This document shows, one piece after another, positions 44,930 through 53,270 of a stretch of DNA of 64,000 nt. The stretch covers positions 62,001 to 126,000 of the forward strand of contig CANMHG010000009.1 of the NCBI GenBank assembly GCA_947497585.1, given 5' to 3'. The translations under genes and the position numbers were made by a program. The notes beneath the pieces are model-generated. The model worked only from the letters and a program-made list of their open reading frames with translations, was not told where the DNA came from and searched no databases. Numbering within the stretch: the stretch's first letter is position 1; the number at the start of each line of letters is the position of its first letter. Source of the DNA: an uncultured Bacillaceae bacterium (GTDB lineage Bacteria > Bacillota > Bacilli > Bacillales > Bacillaceae_L).

Positions 44930-44934
44930 TCGCC

Positions 44935-45468
44935 ATGGAACTCTTCGGTTATTCATTACAGGAAATCTATTTATTTGGTCTAATCATTGGTGGGATATTC
45001 ACCCTTCTCTACATTTTATTTGGTGATATTTTAGAAGGTATCTTTGAAGCAATACCTGATGGGGTTTTAAACCCAACTCTTATCTTTTCATTTATTACTA
45101 TATTTAGTGCAACGGGATATTTGTTTGAAAAACTTTCACCGTTAAATAGTTTTATTGTCTTTATGATTTCTGTCATCCTTGCACTTTTTTCAGTCATTTT
45201 ACTAAATATATTCGTACTAATTCCTCTACGTTCAGCTGAGGAATCAATTGTTTTTACTGAAGATGACTTGAAAGGGAGACTTGGTAAAGTGATTATCTCA
45301 ATACCTGAGGATGGCTTTGGAGAAGTTGTGCTTGAAGGAAATAGTGGGACTCTTTCAATGTCTGCTAAAAGTTTTGATGATGATCCAATACCTTATGATA
45401 AGGAAGTACTAGTTATTGATGTGAAAGAATCTGTTCTTTATGTGAAAGCATATGATAGTTTTAATTAA
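44935..45468 (+). CDS. yuaF: NfeD-like membrane protein (YuaF type)
   Basis: A 177-residue protein with three to four helices (about 10-32, 45-65, 70-98) and a C-terminal OB-fold NfeD domain (about 108-177; GRLGKVIISIPEDGFGEVVLEG). NfeD proteins pair with SPFH/flotillin proteins, as here: floT starts 47 bases downstream. In B. subtilis YuaF contributes to membrane microdomains with FloT. No protease domain is present, so it is the short NfeD1b form. Confidence 0.88.
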   Translation: MELFGYSLQEIYLFGLIIGGIFTLLYILFGDILEGIFEAIPDGVLNPTLIFSFITIFSATGYLFEKLSPLNSFIVFMISVILALFSVILLNIFVLIPLRSAEESIVFTEDDLKGRLGKVIISIPEDGFGEVVLEGNSGTLSMSAKSFDDDPIPYDKEVLVIDVKESVLYVKAYDSFN

Positions 45469-45514
45469 ATCTACTAGATTTTAATTATAAAAAATACAAT
45501 TCAGGAGGAATACT

Positions 45515-47053
45515 ATGCCATCTATATTTATTATTGTAGGTATTGTTGTCGTTTTATTATTGGCCCTAATTGCTGTTTTTGTTACGAAATATCGTACTGC
45601 AGGTCCTGACGAGGCTCTTATCGTAACAGGTAGCTACCTTGGTGGAAAAAATGTTCACGTTGATGAATCAGGTAACAGAATTAAGATCGTTCGTGGTGGA
45701 GGTACGTTTGTATTACCAGTCTTCCAACAAGCTGAACCATTAAGTCTATTATCTAGTAAACTGGATGTTTCAACACCAGAGGTTTATACAGAGCAGGGTG
45801 TTCCAGTTATGGCAGATGGAACAGCTATTATTAAAATTGGTGGAACAATCAATCAAATTGCTACTGCTGCGGAACAATTCCTAGGTAAGTCAAAACAAGA
45901 CAGAGAAAATGAAGCAAGAGAAGTACTGGAAGGTCATCTTCGTTCGATTCTTGGTTCAATGACAGTTGAAGAAATTTATAAAAATCGTGAAAAGTTTTCA
46001 CAAGAAGTTCAACGTGTTGCTTCACAGGATTTAGCAAAAATGGGATTAATCATCGTTTCTTTCACAATTAAAGATGTTCGTGATAAGAATGGATATTTAG
46101 AGTCACTAGGTAAGCCGAGAATCGCTCAGGTAAAGCGTGATGCTGATATTGCTACTGCTGAAGCAGATAAAGAAACACGTATCAAGCGTGCAGAAGCAGC
46201 TAAGGATGCCCAAAAAGCTGAATTAGAACGTGCAACTGAAATTGCTGAAGCAGAAAAGCTAAATCAATTAAAGATTGCAGAGTTCCGTAGAGAGCAAGAT
46301 ATTGCGAAAGCACGTGCTGACCAAGCATACCACTTAGAAGAAGCTAGAGCGAAACAAGAAGTTACAGAGCAACAAATGCAAGTTCAAATCATTGAAAGAC
46401 AGAAACAAATTGAGCTTGAAGAAAAAGAGATCGCTCGTCGTGAAAAGCAATATGATTCAGAAGTTAAAAAGAAGGCAGATGCTGATCGTTATGCCGTTGA
46501 GCAAGCGGCAGAGGCTGACAAAGCTAAACAATATGCTGAAGCAGATGCCAATAAATATCGTATTGAAGCACAGGCAAAAGCAGAAGCTGAGAAAATCAGA
46601 ATTGATGGTTTAGCAAAAGCGGAAGCACAACGTGCACAAGGGGAATCTGAGGCTGAAGTTATTCGTCTTAAAGGTCTTGCAGAAGCAGAAGCGAAAGAGA
46701 AAATTGCAGAAGCGTTTGAACAGTTCGGTCAAGCAGCTATCCTTGATATGATCATTCGCATGCTTCCTGAATATGCAAAACAAGTGGCTAGCCCATTAGC
46801 GAATATTGATAAGATTACAGTTGTTGACACTGGTGGTAATGGTCCAAACAGCGGTGCAAACAAAGTGACAGGCTATGCAACAAACCTGATGGCTTCACTT
46901 CAGGAATCACTAAAAGCGTCTTCTGGACTTGATGTAAAAGAATTAATTGAGAACTTCTCTGGTAAAGGAAATGTTAGACACAGTATTGATTCACTTGCGA
47001 AGGATTTAACTGAAGCTAAGAAAACAGAAAAAACAGATCCGGAGAAGGAATAA
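45515..47053 (+). CDS. floT: Flotillin FloT (YuaG)
   Basis: A 512-residue SPFH-domain scaffold protein of functional membrane microdomains. N-terminal membrane helix (about 3-25), SPFH/band-7 domain (about 30-195), then a long Glu/Ala/Lys coiled coil (about 200-400) with repeated EA motifs needed for oligomerisation, and a C-terminal oligomerisation segment (about 400-512). Length and operon position with NfeD match B. subtilis FloT. AGGAGG precedes the ATG. Confidence 0.95.
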   Translation: MPSIFIIVGIVVVLLLALIAVFVTKYRTAGPDEALIVTGSYLGGKNVHVDESGNRIKIVRGGGTFVLPVFQQAEPLSLLSSKLDVSTPEVYTEQGVPVMADGTAIIKIGGTINQIATAAEQFLGKSKQDRENEAREVLEGHLRSILGSMTVEEIYKNREKFSQEVQRVASQDLAKMGLIIVSFTIKDVRDKNGYLESLGKPRIAQVKRDADIATAEADKETRIKRAEAAKDAQKAELERATEIAEAEKLNQLKIAEFRREQDIAKARADQAYHLEEARAKQEVTEQQMQVQIIERQKQIELEEKEIARREKQYDSEVKKKADADRYAVEQAAEADKAKQYAEADANKYRIEAQAKAEAEKIRIDGLAKAEAQRAQGESEAEVIRLKGLAEAEAKEKIAEAFEQFGQAAILDMIIRMLPEYAKQVASPLANIDKITVVDTGGNGPNSGANKVTGYATNLMASLQESLKASSGLDVKELIENFSGKGNVRHSIDSLAKDLTEAKKTEKTDPEKE

Positions 47054-47059
47054 TCTCTG

Positions 47060-47097
47060 AAAAAGAGTTTTAGGCTGATGCCTAAAACTCTTTTTTT
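47060..47097 (+). terminator. Terminator of the NfeD-flotillin operon
   Basis: 15-bp stem AAAGAGTTTTAGGC with its complement around a 4-nt loop, seven Ts. Confidence 0.9.
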
Positions 47098-47181
47098 GTG
47101 GTAATAGAGCAACCTACAAACCCGTATACTTTACCTCCAATAGTAAAACCTAACAATACATCAAAAATAAGGAGATATTGT

Positions 47182-48180
47182 ATGAGGAAAAACTGGATTC
47201 TCTTCGTAATTGTTGGGGTTGTTTTGTTAACTCCACTTTTTGCTGAGGCGCATGTTAAATGGTTTACAGATGTCCAACCAGAAAAAGAAACGATCCAAAA
47301 CATTTTATCCCCATTTTTTATGGTGATGGCTGTACTGTCAGCATTGGTTTTATCAGTTTTGCCGCAGTTATTACCAAAGTTGATGAAGCTCCCCTACGTT
47401 GGTGATATCGATAAGAAGCTAGATAATTTTCGAAGGTTTTCGAGATATCTGCTGAAATATGGAACCGCAGTAACACTTATCATTCAAGTAGTATCAGGCA
47501 CTATTTTTGCCCCGGAATTTTTAATTGAAAACAGCTGGGAAACAGTCTTAATTTGGGCTGCAATCGTTACACTTTTGATTCCAAATCATTATGCTACAAA
47601 AATTGGGGCATCCATTATTTTAGCCCTATTCCTATATGTTTTATCAAACGTCGGTCTATTTCATATGCTCGATTACGGATTTTATCTTGCGATTGTCTTC
47701 GTACTTTTAATTGGCAAAACTAGATTAGAAAACTGGGGTTTTCCTTTTCTTTACTTAGGAACAGGATTATCGCTCTGCTGGGTTGCGGTTGAAAAATGGG
47801 TATACCCAGTAATGAGTGCTGATATCATACATGGCCATAACGTACCGACTTTTGGATTTGCTCCTGAACACTTTATAGTAATGGCAGCGTTTATTGAGTT
47901 TATTGTTGGCTATTTGCTTGTGGTAGGAGTTTTGAACAGGATTTTATCCGTTATATTAACGCTAATCTTTTTTTCGACCACACTTCTGTTTGGTGTAACC
48001 GAAATCATTGGCCACTTTATGATTCATGTTGTGCTAGTCATCTTTATTATCGAAGGAGTATCCTTCTATAACCCACCAATTCGAATACACAAATCAATCA
48101 TTGATCAAATGATTTTTGTATTTTTAAACTATATCTTTGTTCTTGCTACCTTTATACTTATTTATTATCGATTTGCTTAA
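47182..48180 (+). CDS. Polytopic membrane protein, unknown (DoxX-like features)
   Basis: A 332-residue protein. An N-terminal signal-type helix ends AEA, which would leave HVKWF at the mature N-terminus. About eight further helices follow, some with conserved-looking His/Glu (EKWVYP, GFAPEHFIVMAAFIEF, EIIGHFMIH). The second half recalls DoxX-family quinone-linked membrane proteins, but I cannot assign it firmly. ATG 47182 follows AAGGAG; the longer upstream frame is rejected because it crosses the flotillin terminator. Confidence 0.65.
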   Translation: MRKNWILFVIVGVVLLTPLFAEAHVKWFTDVQPEKETIQNILSPFFMVMAVLSALVLSVLPQLLPKLMKLPYVGDIDKKLDNFRRFSRYLLKYGTAVTLIIQVVSGTIFAPEFLIENSWETVLIWAAIVTLLIPNHYATKIGASIILALFLYVLSNVGLFHMLDYGFYLAIVFVLLIGKTRLENWGFPFLYLGTGLSLCWVAVEKWVYPVMSADIIHGHNVPTFGFAPEHFIVMAAFIEFIVGYLLVVGVLNRILSVILTLIFFSTTLLFGVTEIIGHFMIHVVLVIFIIEGVSFYNPPIRIHKSIIDQMIFVFLNYIFVLATFILIYYRFA

Positions 48181-48210
48181 GCAGCTTTCAGATGAGAGCT
48201 GCTTTTTTTT
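48179..48210 (+). terminator. Terminator after the DoxX-like gene
   Basis: Stem AGCAGCTTTC with GAGAGCTGCT, 4-nt loop, eight Ts. Confidence 0.9.
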
Positions 48211-48231
48211 CTAAAAGGTTGCTGTTTTCAC

Positions 48232-48425
48232 TTTGAACCATGACCGTTCCTTTGCGCTGCGGGCACTTGCTTTCCGCGGGGAATTATGAAAAAGCCTAAC
48301 TGCCGGCTTTTTCAAGGGCGAATTCCCATCGGGGAGGAAGTCAAGCCTCCTCGGCGCAGGCGCCTGTGGGGTCTCGACCTTTCCTCTACTTCCCGCAGGA
48401 GTCAAGTGCCCTCCGCTCCAATCCA
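48232..48425. repeat. GC-rich dispersed intergenic repeat (Bacillaceae type)
   Basis: The block is far richer in GC than its surroundings and is self-complementary in parts (CTTTCCGCGGGG / CTTCCCGCAGGAG; GCGCAGGCGC). Its sequence, including CTGCGGGCACTTGCTTTCC and CCTCCTCGGCGC, is one I recall as a common intergenic repeat in Bacillus genomes. The centre holds an inserted mini-hairpin (AAAAAGCC/GGCTTTTT, 48285-48310). No protein-coding role. Confidence 0.7.
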
Positions 48426-48498
48426 CTGATGCTTAATATACATTTAAAGCAATAAACTTAACAAAAAAAACTTACTTTAAAATAATTTAAATATGTAG

Positions 48499-48524
48499 TG
48501 AACTTTTTTGAACTGCTAAACGTA
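48499..48524 (+). promoter_or_regulatory. ECF-type promoter of the sigY operon
   Basis: TGAACT (48499-48504), 16-nt spacer, CGTA (48521-48524), 45 bases before sigY. It resembles the autoregulatory ECF promoter expected for SigY. Confidence 0.65.
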
Positions 48525-48569
48525 TTACCTTTAGATAAAAAAACGGACTACACTGGGGAGAGCCATTAG

Positions 48570-49142
48570 ATGGACGATAAAGACTTAATAAAAAGTGCAA
48601 AGCGAGGTGACTCTCTTGCTTTTGCAATGCTTTTTGAAAAGCATTATTCCTTCTTAGTAAAATACTTAATCAAAGTGACTATGAAGCCAGAAATGGCAGA
48701 GGACTTGGCCCAAGAAACGATGATTAAGTGTATTGAAAAAATCAAATTATACAATGGTAAATCAAAGTTTTCCTCTTGGCTCATCACGATAGCAACGAAC
48801 ATCTATATAGATGATCTACGTAGGAAGAAAAGAGAGCAAAATTGGCAAGAGCAAGAACAGGCTCTTCGCAAAATGAAATGGCAGTTTGAGAGTAGAAATG
48901 AAGAGTGGAATGATGTCTTGAATGCACTTGGTAAATTATCAGATGAAATCCGTATTCCAATTGTGTTAAAGCATTATTACGGGTATGCCTATGATGAAAT
49001 CGCAGTCATGCTTGGGATTGCACTTGGTACTGTAAAATCACGAATTCACAATGGAATCGTAGCTGTTAGAAAGGAGTTGAACGATGATGACAGAAGACAA
49101 GATTATCCCGTTAAAGAAGAAACAACAACAACAAGACCTTGA
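48570..49142 (+). CDS. sigY: ECF sigma factor SigY
   Basis: A 190-residue ECF sigma factor. Region 2 (about 10-80) has the LAQETMIKCIEKI core and DLRRKKRE; region 4 (about 115-175) has a helix-turn-helix with YAYDEIAVMLGIALGTVKSRIHNG. The following yxlC-yxlD-yxlE order is specific to the B. subtilis sigY operon. ATG follows TGGGGAGAG. The last 20 residues are low-complexity (KEETTTTRP) because the frame runs over the start of yxlC. Confidence 0.88.
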   Translation: MDDKDLIKSAKRGDSLAFAMLFEKHYSFLVKYLIKVTMKPEMAEDLAQETMIKCIEKIKLYNGKSKFSSWLITIATNIYIDDLRRKKREQNWQEQEQALRKMKWQFESRNEEWNDVLNALGKLSDEIRIPIVLKHYYGYAYDEIAVMLGIALGTVKSRIHNGIVAVRKELNDDDRRQDYPVKEETTTTRP

Positions 49143-49446
49143 TTCAGATCTCATCGATAAGATTAATATAGGTCTTAACCAAATGGACAACGCCTATCAA
49201 ACGTATACACCAAATGTACAGTGGTTAGAACAAATGGTCATCAAAGAAAAAGAAGCTGCTAGAAGAAGACTCGTAAAAGAATTAATTCTCTTCTTTATAT
49301 CAGCTATTACTATATTAAGTTTATTAGTACTAACAATTTTTAAAGCTCCAGTTATTTTTATAGTATTACAAGTAATAGTAACCATTGCCCTGCCATTAGG
49401 AGTTTATATCCACCATAGAAAACAGGTGATCATTCATGACAGCTGA
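49084..49446 (+). CDS. yxlC: YxlC-like SigY-operon membrane protein
   Basis: A 120-residue protein with a Gln/Lys-rich cytosolic N-terminal half and two C-terminal helices (about 66-86 and 92-108). It overlaps sigY by 59 bases. In B. subtilis YxlC acts with YxlD in negative control of SigY, so this is the likely anti-sigma component. AAGGAG precedes ATG 49084; ATG 49087 is an equal alternative. Confidence 0.75.
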   Translation: MMTEDKIIPLKKKQQQQDLDSDLIDKINIGLNQMDNAYQTYTPNVQWLEQMVIKEKEAARRRLVKELILFFISAITILSLLVLTIFKAPVIFIVLQVIVTIALPLGVYIHHRKQVIIHDS

Positions 49447-49630
49447 AGAACTAGCAATTATACCATTTGTAGCATTACTTCTAATTGCACAAAGTACCTG
49501 GCTATTTCTAGATGCTAGAAAAAGAGGTCATAATTACTGGTTATGGGGAATTGTCGGATTAATCCAGGCACCTATGCCTTCTCTGTTTTATCTACTCTTT
49601 GTTAGAAAAATATTTAAAACGAAAAAGTAG
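49436..49630 (+). CDS. yxlD: YxlD-like membrane protein (PLDc_N type)
   Basis: A 64-residue protein with two helices (about 5-25 and 34-55) and the pattern STWLFLDARKRGHNYWLWGIVGLIQAPMP typical of the short PLDc_N/YxlD family. Overlaps yxlC by 11 bases. YxlD is the main negative regulator of SigY in B. subtilis; here it probably forms the anti-sigma complex with YxlC. Confidence 0.78.
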   Translation: MTAEELAIIPFVALLLIAQSTWLFLDARKRGHNYWLWGIVGLIQAPMPSLFYLLFVRKIFKTKK

Positions 49631-49633
49631 GTT

Positions 49634-49843
49634 ATGTATATGGATCGATTAAAATATGTATTAACAGCTACCGCCACGATTGGACAGTTAATTGGTATTG
49701 TTTTTCTATTTATAAGCATTAAATGGGCAATAATCTTTTACATTTGTTATGGAGTGGCAATTGCTGCATTATTTGCAGTGTTAATAAGAGAAAGAAGGAA
49801 AGAAAAAAAGGAGGAAGAAAACAATGATTATCGTAACTACTGA
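49634..49843 (+). CDS. yxlE: YxlE-like small membrane protein
   Basis: A 69-residue protein with two helices (about 8-28 and 32-52) and a highly charged C-terminus (RERRKEKKEEEN). Starts 4 bases after yxlD and overlaps the next gene. Assigned to YxlE by size and position; sequence evidence alone is weak. Confidence 0.6.
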   Translation: MYMDRLKYVLTATATIGQLIGIVFLFISIKWAIIFYICYGVAIAALFAVLIRERRKEKKEEENNDYRNY

Positions 49844-50138
49844 GTTTGTACCAGGTAAGGAAGTTAAAGAATTAAAAGGGTTTGTAAAAGGAAGTACGGT
49901 TCAGTCTAAGCATATTGGAAAGGATCTTTTAGCTGGCCTAAAGACAATCGTAGGTGGAGAAATAAAAGATTATACAGATATGATGACTGAAGCTAGACAA
50001 ATAGCGATCGGAAGAATGGTAGAAGACGCGAAAAAATCAGGTGCTAATGCTGTTATTGGTGTGCGACTTGAAACGTCCAGCGTCATGGCGAATGCTTCTG
50101 AAATCATTGCTTATGGAACAGCCGTTTACGTAGAATAG
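49824..50138 (+). CDS. YbjQ/UPF0145-family protein
   Basis: A 104-residue protein of the YbjQ (heavy-metal-binding domain superfamily) type: TTEFVPGKEVKELKGFVKGSTVQSKHIGKD N-terminus, then ARQIAIGRMVEDAKKSGANAVIGVRLETS. These form homopentameric small folds of unknown function, despite the domain name. It takes the place held by yxlF/yxlG in B. subtilis, so it could be a SigY-controlled accessory gene. Confidence 0.85.
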   Translation: MIIVTTEFVPGKEVKELKGFVKGSTVQSKHIGKDLLAGLKTIVGGEIKDYTDMMTEARQIAIGRMVEDAKKSGANAVIGVRLETSSVMANASEIIAYGTAVYVE

Positions 50139-50173
50139 TCTAAAAATAGATTTAATATTTTCCAAAAAAAGGT

Positions 50174-50201
50174 TTGACAACGTTAAGAAACCTGTTAGTA
50201 T
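50174..50201 (+). promoter_or_regulatory. SigA promoter of the tenA-ykoEDC operon
   Basis: TTGACA (50174-50179), 16-nt spacer, TAGTAT (50196-50201) with an extended TG before the -10. Confidence 0.7.
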
Positions 50202-50242
50202 AGGTAGCAGTAACATGTTACTTTAAAATTTTATATCGTTTT

Positions 50243-50334
50243 TCCACTAGGGGTGCCTGTTAAAGGCTGAGATTGAAGTGTACTTTGAGACCCTTAGAAC
50301 CTGATCTGGTTAACACCAGCGTAGGGAAGTGGAG
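50243..50334 (+). promoter_or_regulatory. TPP riboswitch 1 (THI element)
   Basis: Conserved THI-box pieces in order: ACTAGGGGTGCC, GGCTGAGAT, GACCCTTAGAACCTGATCTG, and CAGCGTAGGGAAGTGG closing P1. It binds thiamine pyrophosphate and, with the terminator at 50372, switches off tenA-ykoEDC when TPP is plentiful. Confidence 0.97.
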
Positions 50335-50371
50335 TATAGGAAACTTTGTATTTATGTGCATTTTCCACTAC

Positions 50372-50410
50372 AACCACTTTCTTTACGTTGGTAAAGTAAG
50401 TGGTTTTTTT
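50372..50410 (+). terminator. Expression-platform terminator of TPP riboswitch 1
   Basis: ACCACTT...AAGTGGT and CTTTAC...GTAAAG stems with a T-run. The CCACTT arm can alternatively pair with the aptamer's AAGTGG strand. Confidence 0.88.
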
Positions 50411-50477
50411 ATGTTTACTTTAGACTGTCGACAAGTGCCGTGTACTTGTCGAACCAAAAAACAAGGAGGAATAGAAG

Positions 50478-51161
50478 ATGAAATTTTCACAAGAAATTAG
50501 AAAAGAAGCGGATCATATTTGGGAAGCAAGTTTTCAACATCCATTTGTAACCGGCATTGCTGATGGAACTTTATCTCTTGAGTCTTTTAGATATTATGTT
50601 TTACAGGATGCATATTATTTATCTCATTTTGCACGAATTCAAGCATTAGGTGCAGCAAAAGCAGAGGACTTACATACAACAAACAGACTAGCGATTCATG
50701 CACAAGGTACGTATGAGGCTGAGTTATCATTACATGAAAACTTCTCAAAACGTCTAGGAATCACTGAAGAAGAAAGACAGAATTTCATAGCAGCACCAAC
50801 AGCCTATGCCTATACTTCTCATCTTTACCGAGCTGCTTATTCTGGACATTTAGGTGATATTATTGCAGCTTTACTACCATGCTACTGGTTGTACTACGAA
50901 ATTGGTGAAAGATTACAAGGCTCAACTCCTGCTGAACCAATCTACCAAGAATGGATTGAAGCCTATGGTGGAGACTGGTTCCGAGAACTAGTTGAAGAAC
51001 AAATCAATCGACTTGATGAAATTGCAGAAAAAGTAACAGACGAAGACCGAAAACGCATGAAAGAACACTTCATGATCAGCAGCCAATACGAATACTCCTT
51101 CTGGGAAATGGCCTACCGCCTAGAAAAATGGTCAGTTCAAAATACAAAATTAGAAGTTTAA
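50478..51161 (+). CDS. tenA: Aminopyrimidine aminohydrolase TenA
   Basis: A 227-residue TenA (thiaminase II) that hydrolyses aminomethyl-pyrimidine degradation products of thiamine to HMP for salvage. Helical fold with the catalytic cysteine in LLPCYWLYYEIG and the C-terminal glutamate in YEYSFWEMAY. ATG follows AAGGAGG. It is first gene after TPP riboswitch 1; its pairing with an HMP-type transporter below makes a salvage-plus-uptake operon. Confidence 0.95.
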   Translation: MKFSQEIRKEADHIWEASFQHPFVTGIADGTLSLESFRYYVLQDAYYLSHFARIQALGAAKAEDLHTTNRLAIHAQGTYEAELSLHENFSKRLGITEEERQNFIAAPTAYAYTSHLYRAAYSGHLGDIIAALLPCYWLYYEIGERLQGSTPAEPIYQEWIEAYGGDWFRELVEEQINRLDEIAEKVTDEDRKRMKEHFMISSQYEYSFWEMAYRLEKWSVQNTKLEV

Positions 51162-51201
51162 TAGATGTCGAATAGTTTACTAAAAAAGGAGTCAATCACA
51201 T

Positions 51202-51783
51202 ATGAATAAAGGTTTAAAGCTTACTGATATATTAGTTACTGTCGTTATTGCAATTGCATTTGGTATAGTTTATAAACTTTGGGGACCACTTTATTATGCT
51301 GTGAAGCCATTGGGTCTTCACGCCGATCAACTAATCTATGGGATGTGGTTTATCGCCGCAACTGTTGCGTTCTTAATCATCAGAAAACCAGGTGTAGCAT
51401 TACTTGCAGAAACGGCTGCAGCGTCCGGAGAATTTTTAATGGGGTCAGAATTTGGTTTAACTGTATTACTATATGGAGTCGTTCAAGGTTTATTTGCAGA
51501 GTTGGTATTAGCTGCTTTCCGTTATAAGCGTTTCGACTTATTTGTCGTTTGTTTAGCGGGTCTTGGTGCAGGTTTAGGCTCACTAATTATGGATTTTGCA
51601 TATGGTGAGGTGGGCGACCTAGCTGCCTGGAACTTAACATTGTTCATCGTAGCAAGATTTGTTGGTGCTGTTTTATTTACAGGATTCCTTGCTTACTACC
51701 TAGTGAAGGCACTTGAAGCTACTGGCGTTACGAATTTAGTACGTCCAGCCACAAAAGAGGATTTTGATGCACTAGATCGTTAA
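51202..51783 (+). CDS. ykoE: ECF transporter substrate-binding subunit YkoE
   Basis: A 193-residue membrane protein with about five to six helices, of the YkoE S-component family for thiamine-related pyrimidines. Motifs: GIVYKLWGPLYYAV near the N-terminus and AETAAASGEFLMGSEFGL in the middle. It works with the ATPase (ykoD) and coupling protein (ykoC) downstream. Location behind a TPP riboswitch supports an HMP/thiamine ligand. Confidence 0.9.
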   Translation: MNKGLKLTDILVTVVIAIAFGIVYKLWGPLYYAVKPLGLHADQLIYGMWFIAATVAFLIIRKPGVALLAETAAASGEFLMGSEFGLTVLLYGVVQGLFAELVLAAFRYKRFDLFVVCLAGLGAGLGSLIMDFAYGEVGDLAAWNLTLFIVARFVGAVLFTGFLAYYLVKALEATGVTNLVRPATKEDFDALDR

Positions 51784-51797
51784 ATGGGGTGCTAAGA

Positions 51798-53270
51798 TTG
51801 AAAAAAGTTGCACATGTTGAAAATCTACGCTTAAAGTTTACTGGAGGAGAATCCTTGTTATTCAAGGATTTATCCTCATCATTTTATCAAGGAGAAAAGG
51901 TACTTCTTCTGGGCCCCTCAGGGTGTGGCAAATCTTCACTACTGCAAGTGTTAACAGGGTTAATTCCCAACTCAATTGATGTACCTATGAAAGCAGATAG
52001 TATAGAGGTTCCGGCATCTTGGGGCTATGTGTTCCAAGACCCCGACACTCAATTTTGTATGCCGTTTGTAGATGAGGAAATTGCGTTTGTGTTAGAGAAT
52101 CTCCAAGTTCCTAGAGAACAAATGAACCAAATAATAAACGAACTTCTTTTAAAAGTAGGACTAAACCTAGAATCAACACATACTTCAATTAACACTTTAT
52201 CAGGAGGGATGAAGCAACGGCTGGCGATTGCTTCTGTATTAGCTCTTGAACCTGAAGTTTTATTTTTAGATGAGCCAACAGCAATGCTCGATCCAGAAGG
52301 TACGAAAGATATTTGGGATACGATAAAAAATATAAGTCAAGACAAGACGGTCATTATCGTTGAACATAAAATTGATCATGTTATTGACTTTGTAGATCGA
52401 ATCATTCTGTTTAATGCAAACGGGCAAATCATTGCAGATGGAGATAAAGAAGATATTTTCCTGAACTACAAGAAAGAAATTAAAGCTCAGGGAATTTGGT
52501 ATCCGGGTGTGTGGGATGATTATATCAGTGAAAGAAAAACTGAACTGCCAGAGTTTACTGAAGAAGATACAAATGAAGTCCTTAAGCTAGAAAATTTTAT
52601 TGGGTATCGAAATAAAGAAGCGAAAATACATGTACCAGATAGTACTGTCAAAGCGGGAGAATGGATTGTAATCGTAGGAGAAAATGGCGCAGGAAAGAGT
52701 ACGTTACTACACGCACTATTTCAATTTATTAAAACGTCAGGACAGTATGACTTAATGGGTACAGATATCCAAAACATTAAAAAACTTACTCAGTATCTAA
52801 CATTTGTGTTCCAAAATCCAGAATTCCAATTCATTACGAATTCTGTTTATGAAGAGATCGCGTATTCGTTAAAAATGGAGAAGGTCACTGATAAGGATAT
52901 TGAAGAAAAAGTTGAAGAATTGCTAACTATTTTTCAGTTGGAAAGTCATCGCAAACAACATCCGTATCAACTATCAATGGGGCAAAAACGTAGATTAAGT
53001 GTAGCGGCATCCATTGTTAAGGGACAACAAATAATGCTCCTAGATGAACCAACATTTGGACAGGATTCAAAAAACACGTTCGCATTACTTGAGCTCATTG
53101 AACAGTATCGTAGAAACGGAACAACAATATTGATGGTGACACATGATAAACAAATTGAAGCTCATTTCGCAACAAGAGTATGGCATATCGAAGCAGGAGA
53201 GCTTATCGATGACAGAGTTCAATTCAGGTCTCAGCCTTTTGTAGAAAGGAGGGTGACCTTTGCAAATTAA
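51798..53270 (+). CDS. ykoD: ECF transporter double ATPase YkoD
   Basis: A 490-residue fusion of two ABC ATPases. The N-terminal copy has GPSGCGKSS, LSGGMKQR and VLFLDEPTAMLDP; the C-terminal copy has GENGAGKST, LSMGQKRR and IMLLDEPTFGQD. It energises thiamine-precursor uptake with YkoE and YkoC. TTG 51798 is chosen over GTG 51789, which lies inside the GGGGTG ribosome site; the resulting length equals B. subtilis YkoD. Confidence 0.92.
   Translation: MKKVAHVENLRLKFTGGESLLFKDLSSSFYQGEKVLLLGPSGCGKSSLLQVLTGLIPNSIDVPMKADSIEVPASWGYVFQDPDTQFCMPFVDEEIAFVLENLQVPREQMNQIINELLLKVGLNLESTHTSINTLSGGMKQRLAIASVLALEPEVLFLDEPTAMLDPEGTKDIWDTIKNISQDKTVIIVEHKIDHVIDFVDRIILFNANGQIIADGDKEDIFLNYKKEIKAQGIWYPGVWDDYISERKTELPEFTEEDTNEVLKLENFIGYRNKEAKIHVPDSTVKAGEWIVIVGENGAGKSTLLHALFQFIKTSGQYDLMGTDIQNIKKLTQYLTFVFQNPEFQFITNSVYEEIAYSLKMEKVTDKDIEEKVEELLTIFQLESHRKQHPYQLSMGQKRRLSVAASIVKGQQIMLLDEPTFGQDSKNTFALLELIEQYRRNGTTILMVTHDKQIEAHFATRVWHIEAGELIDDRVQFRSQPFVERRVTFAN

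Noticed and set aside
48211..48426. 71-codon reverse frame in the GC-rich block
   Set aside because: It lies entirely within a dispersed intergenic repeat and reflects its low stop-codon density.
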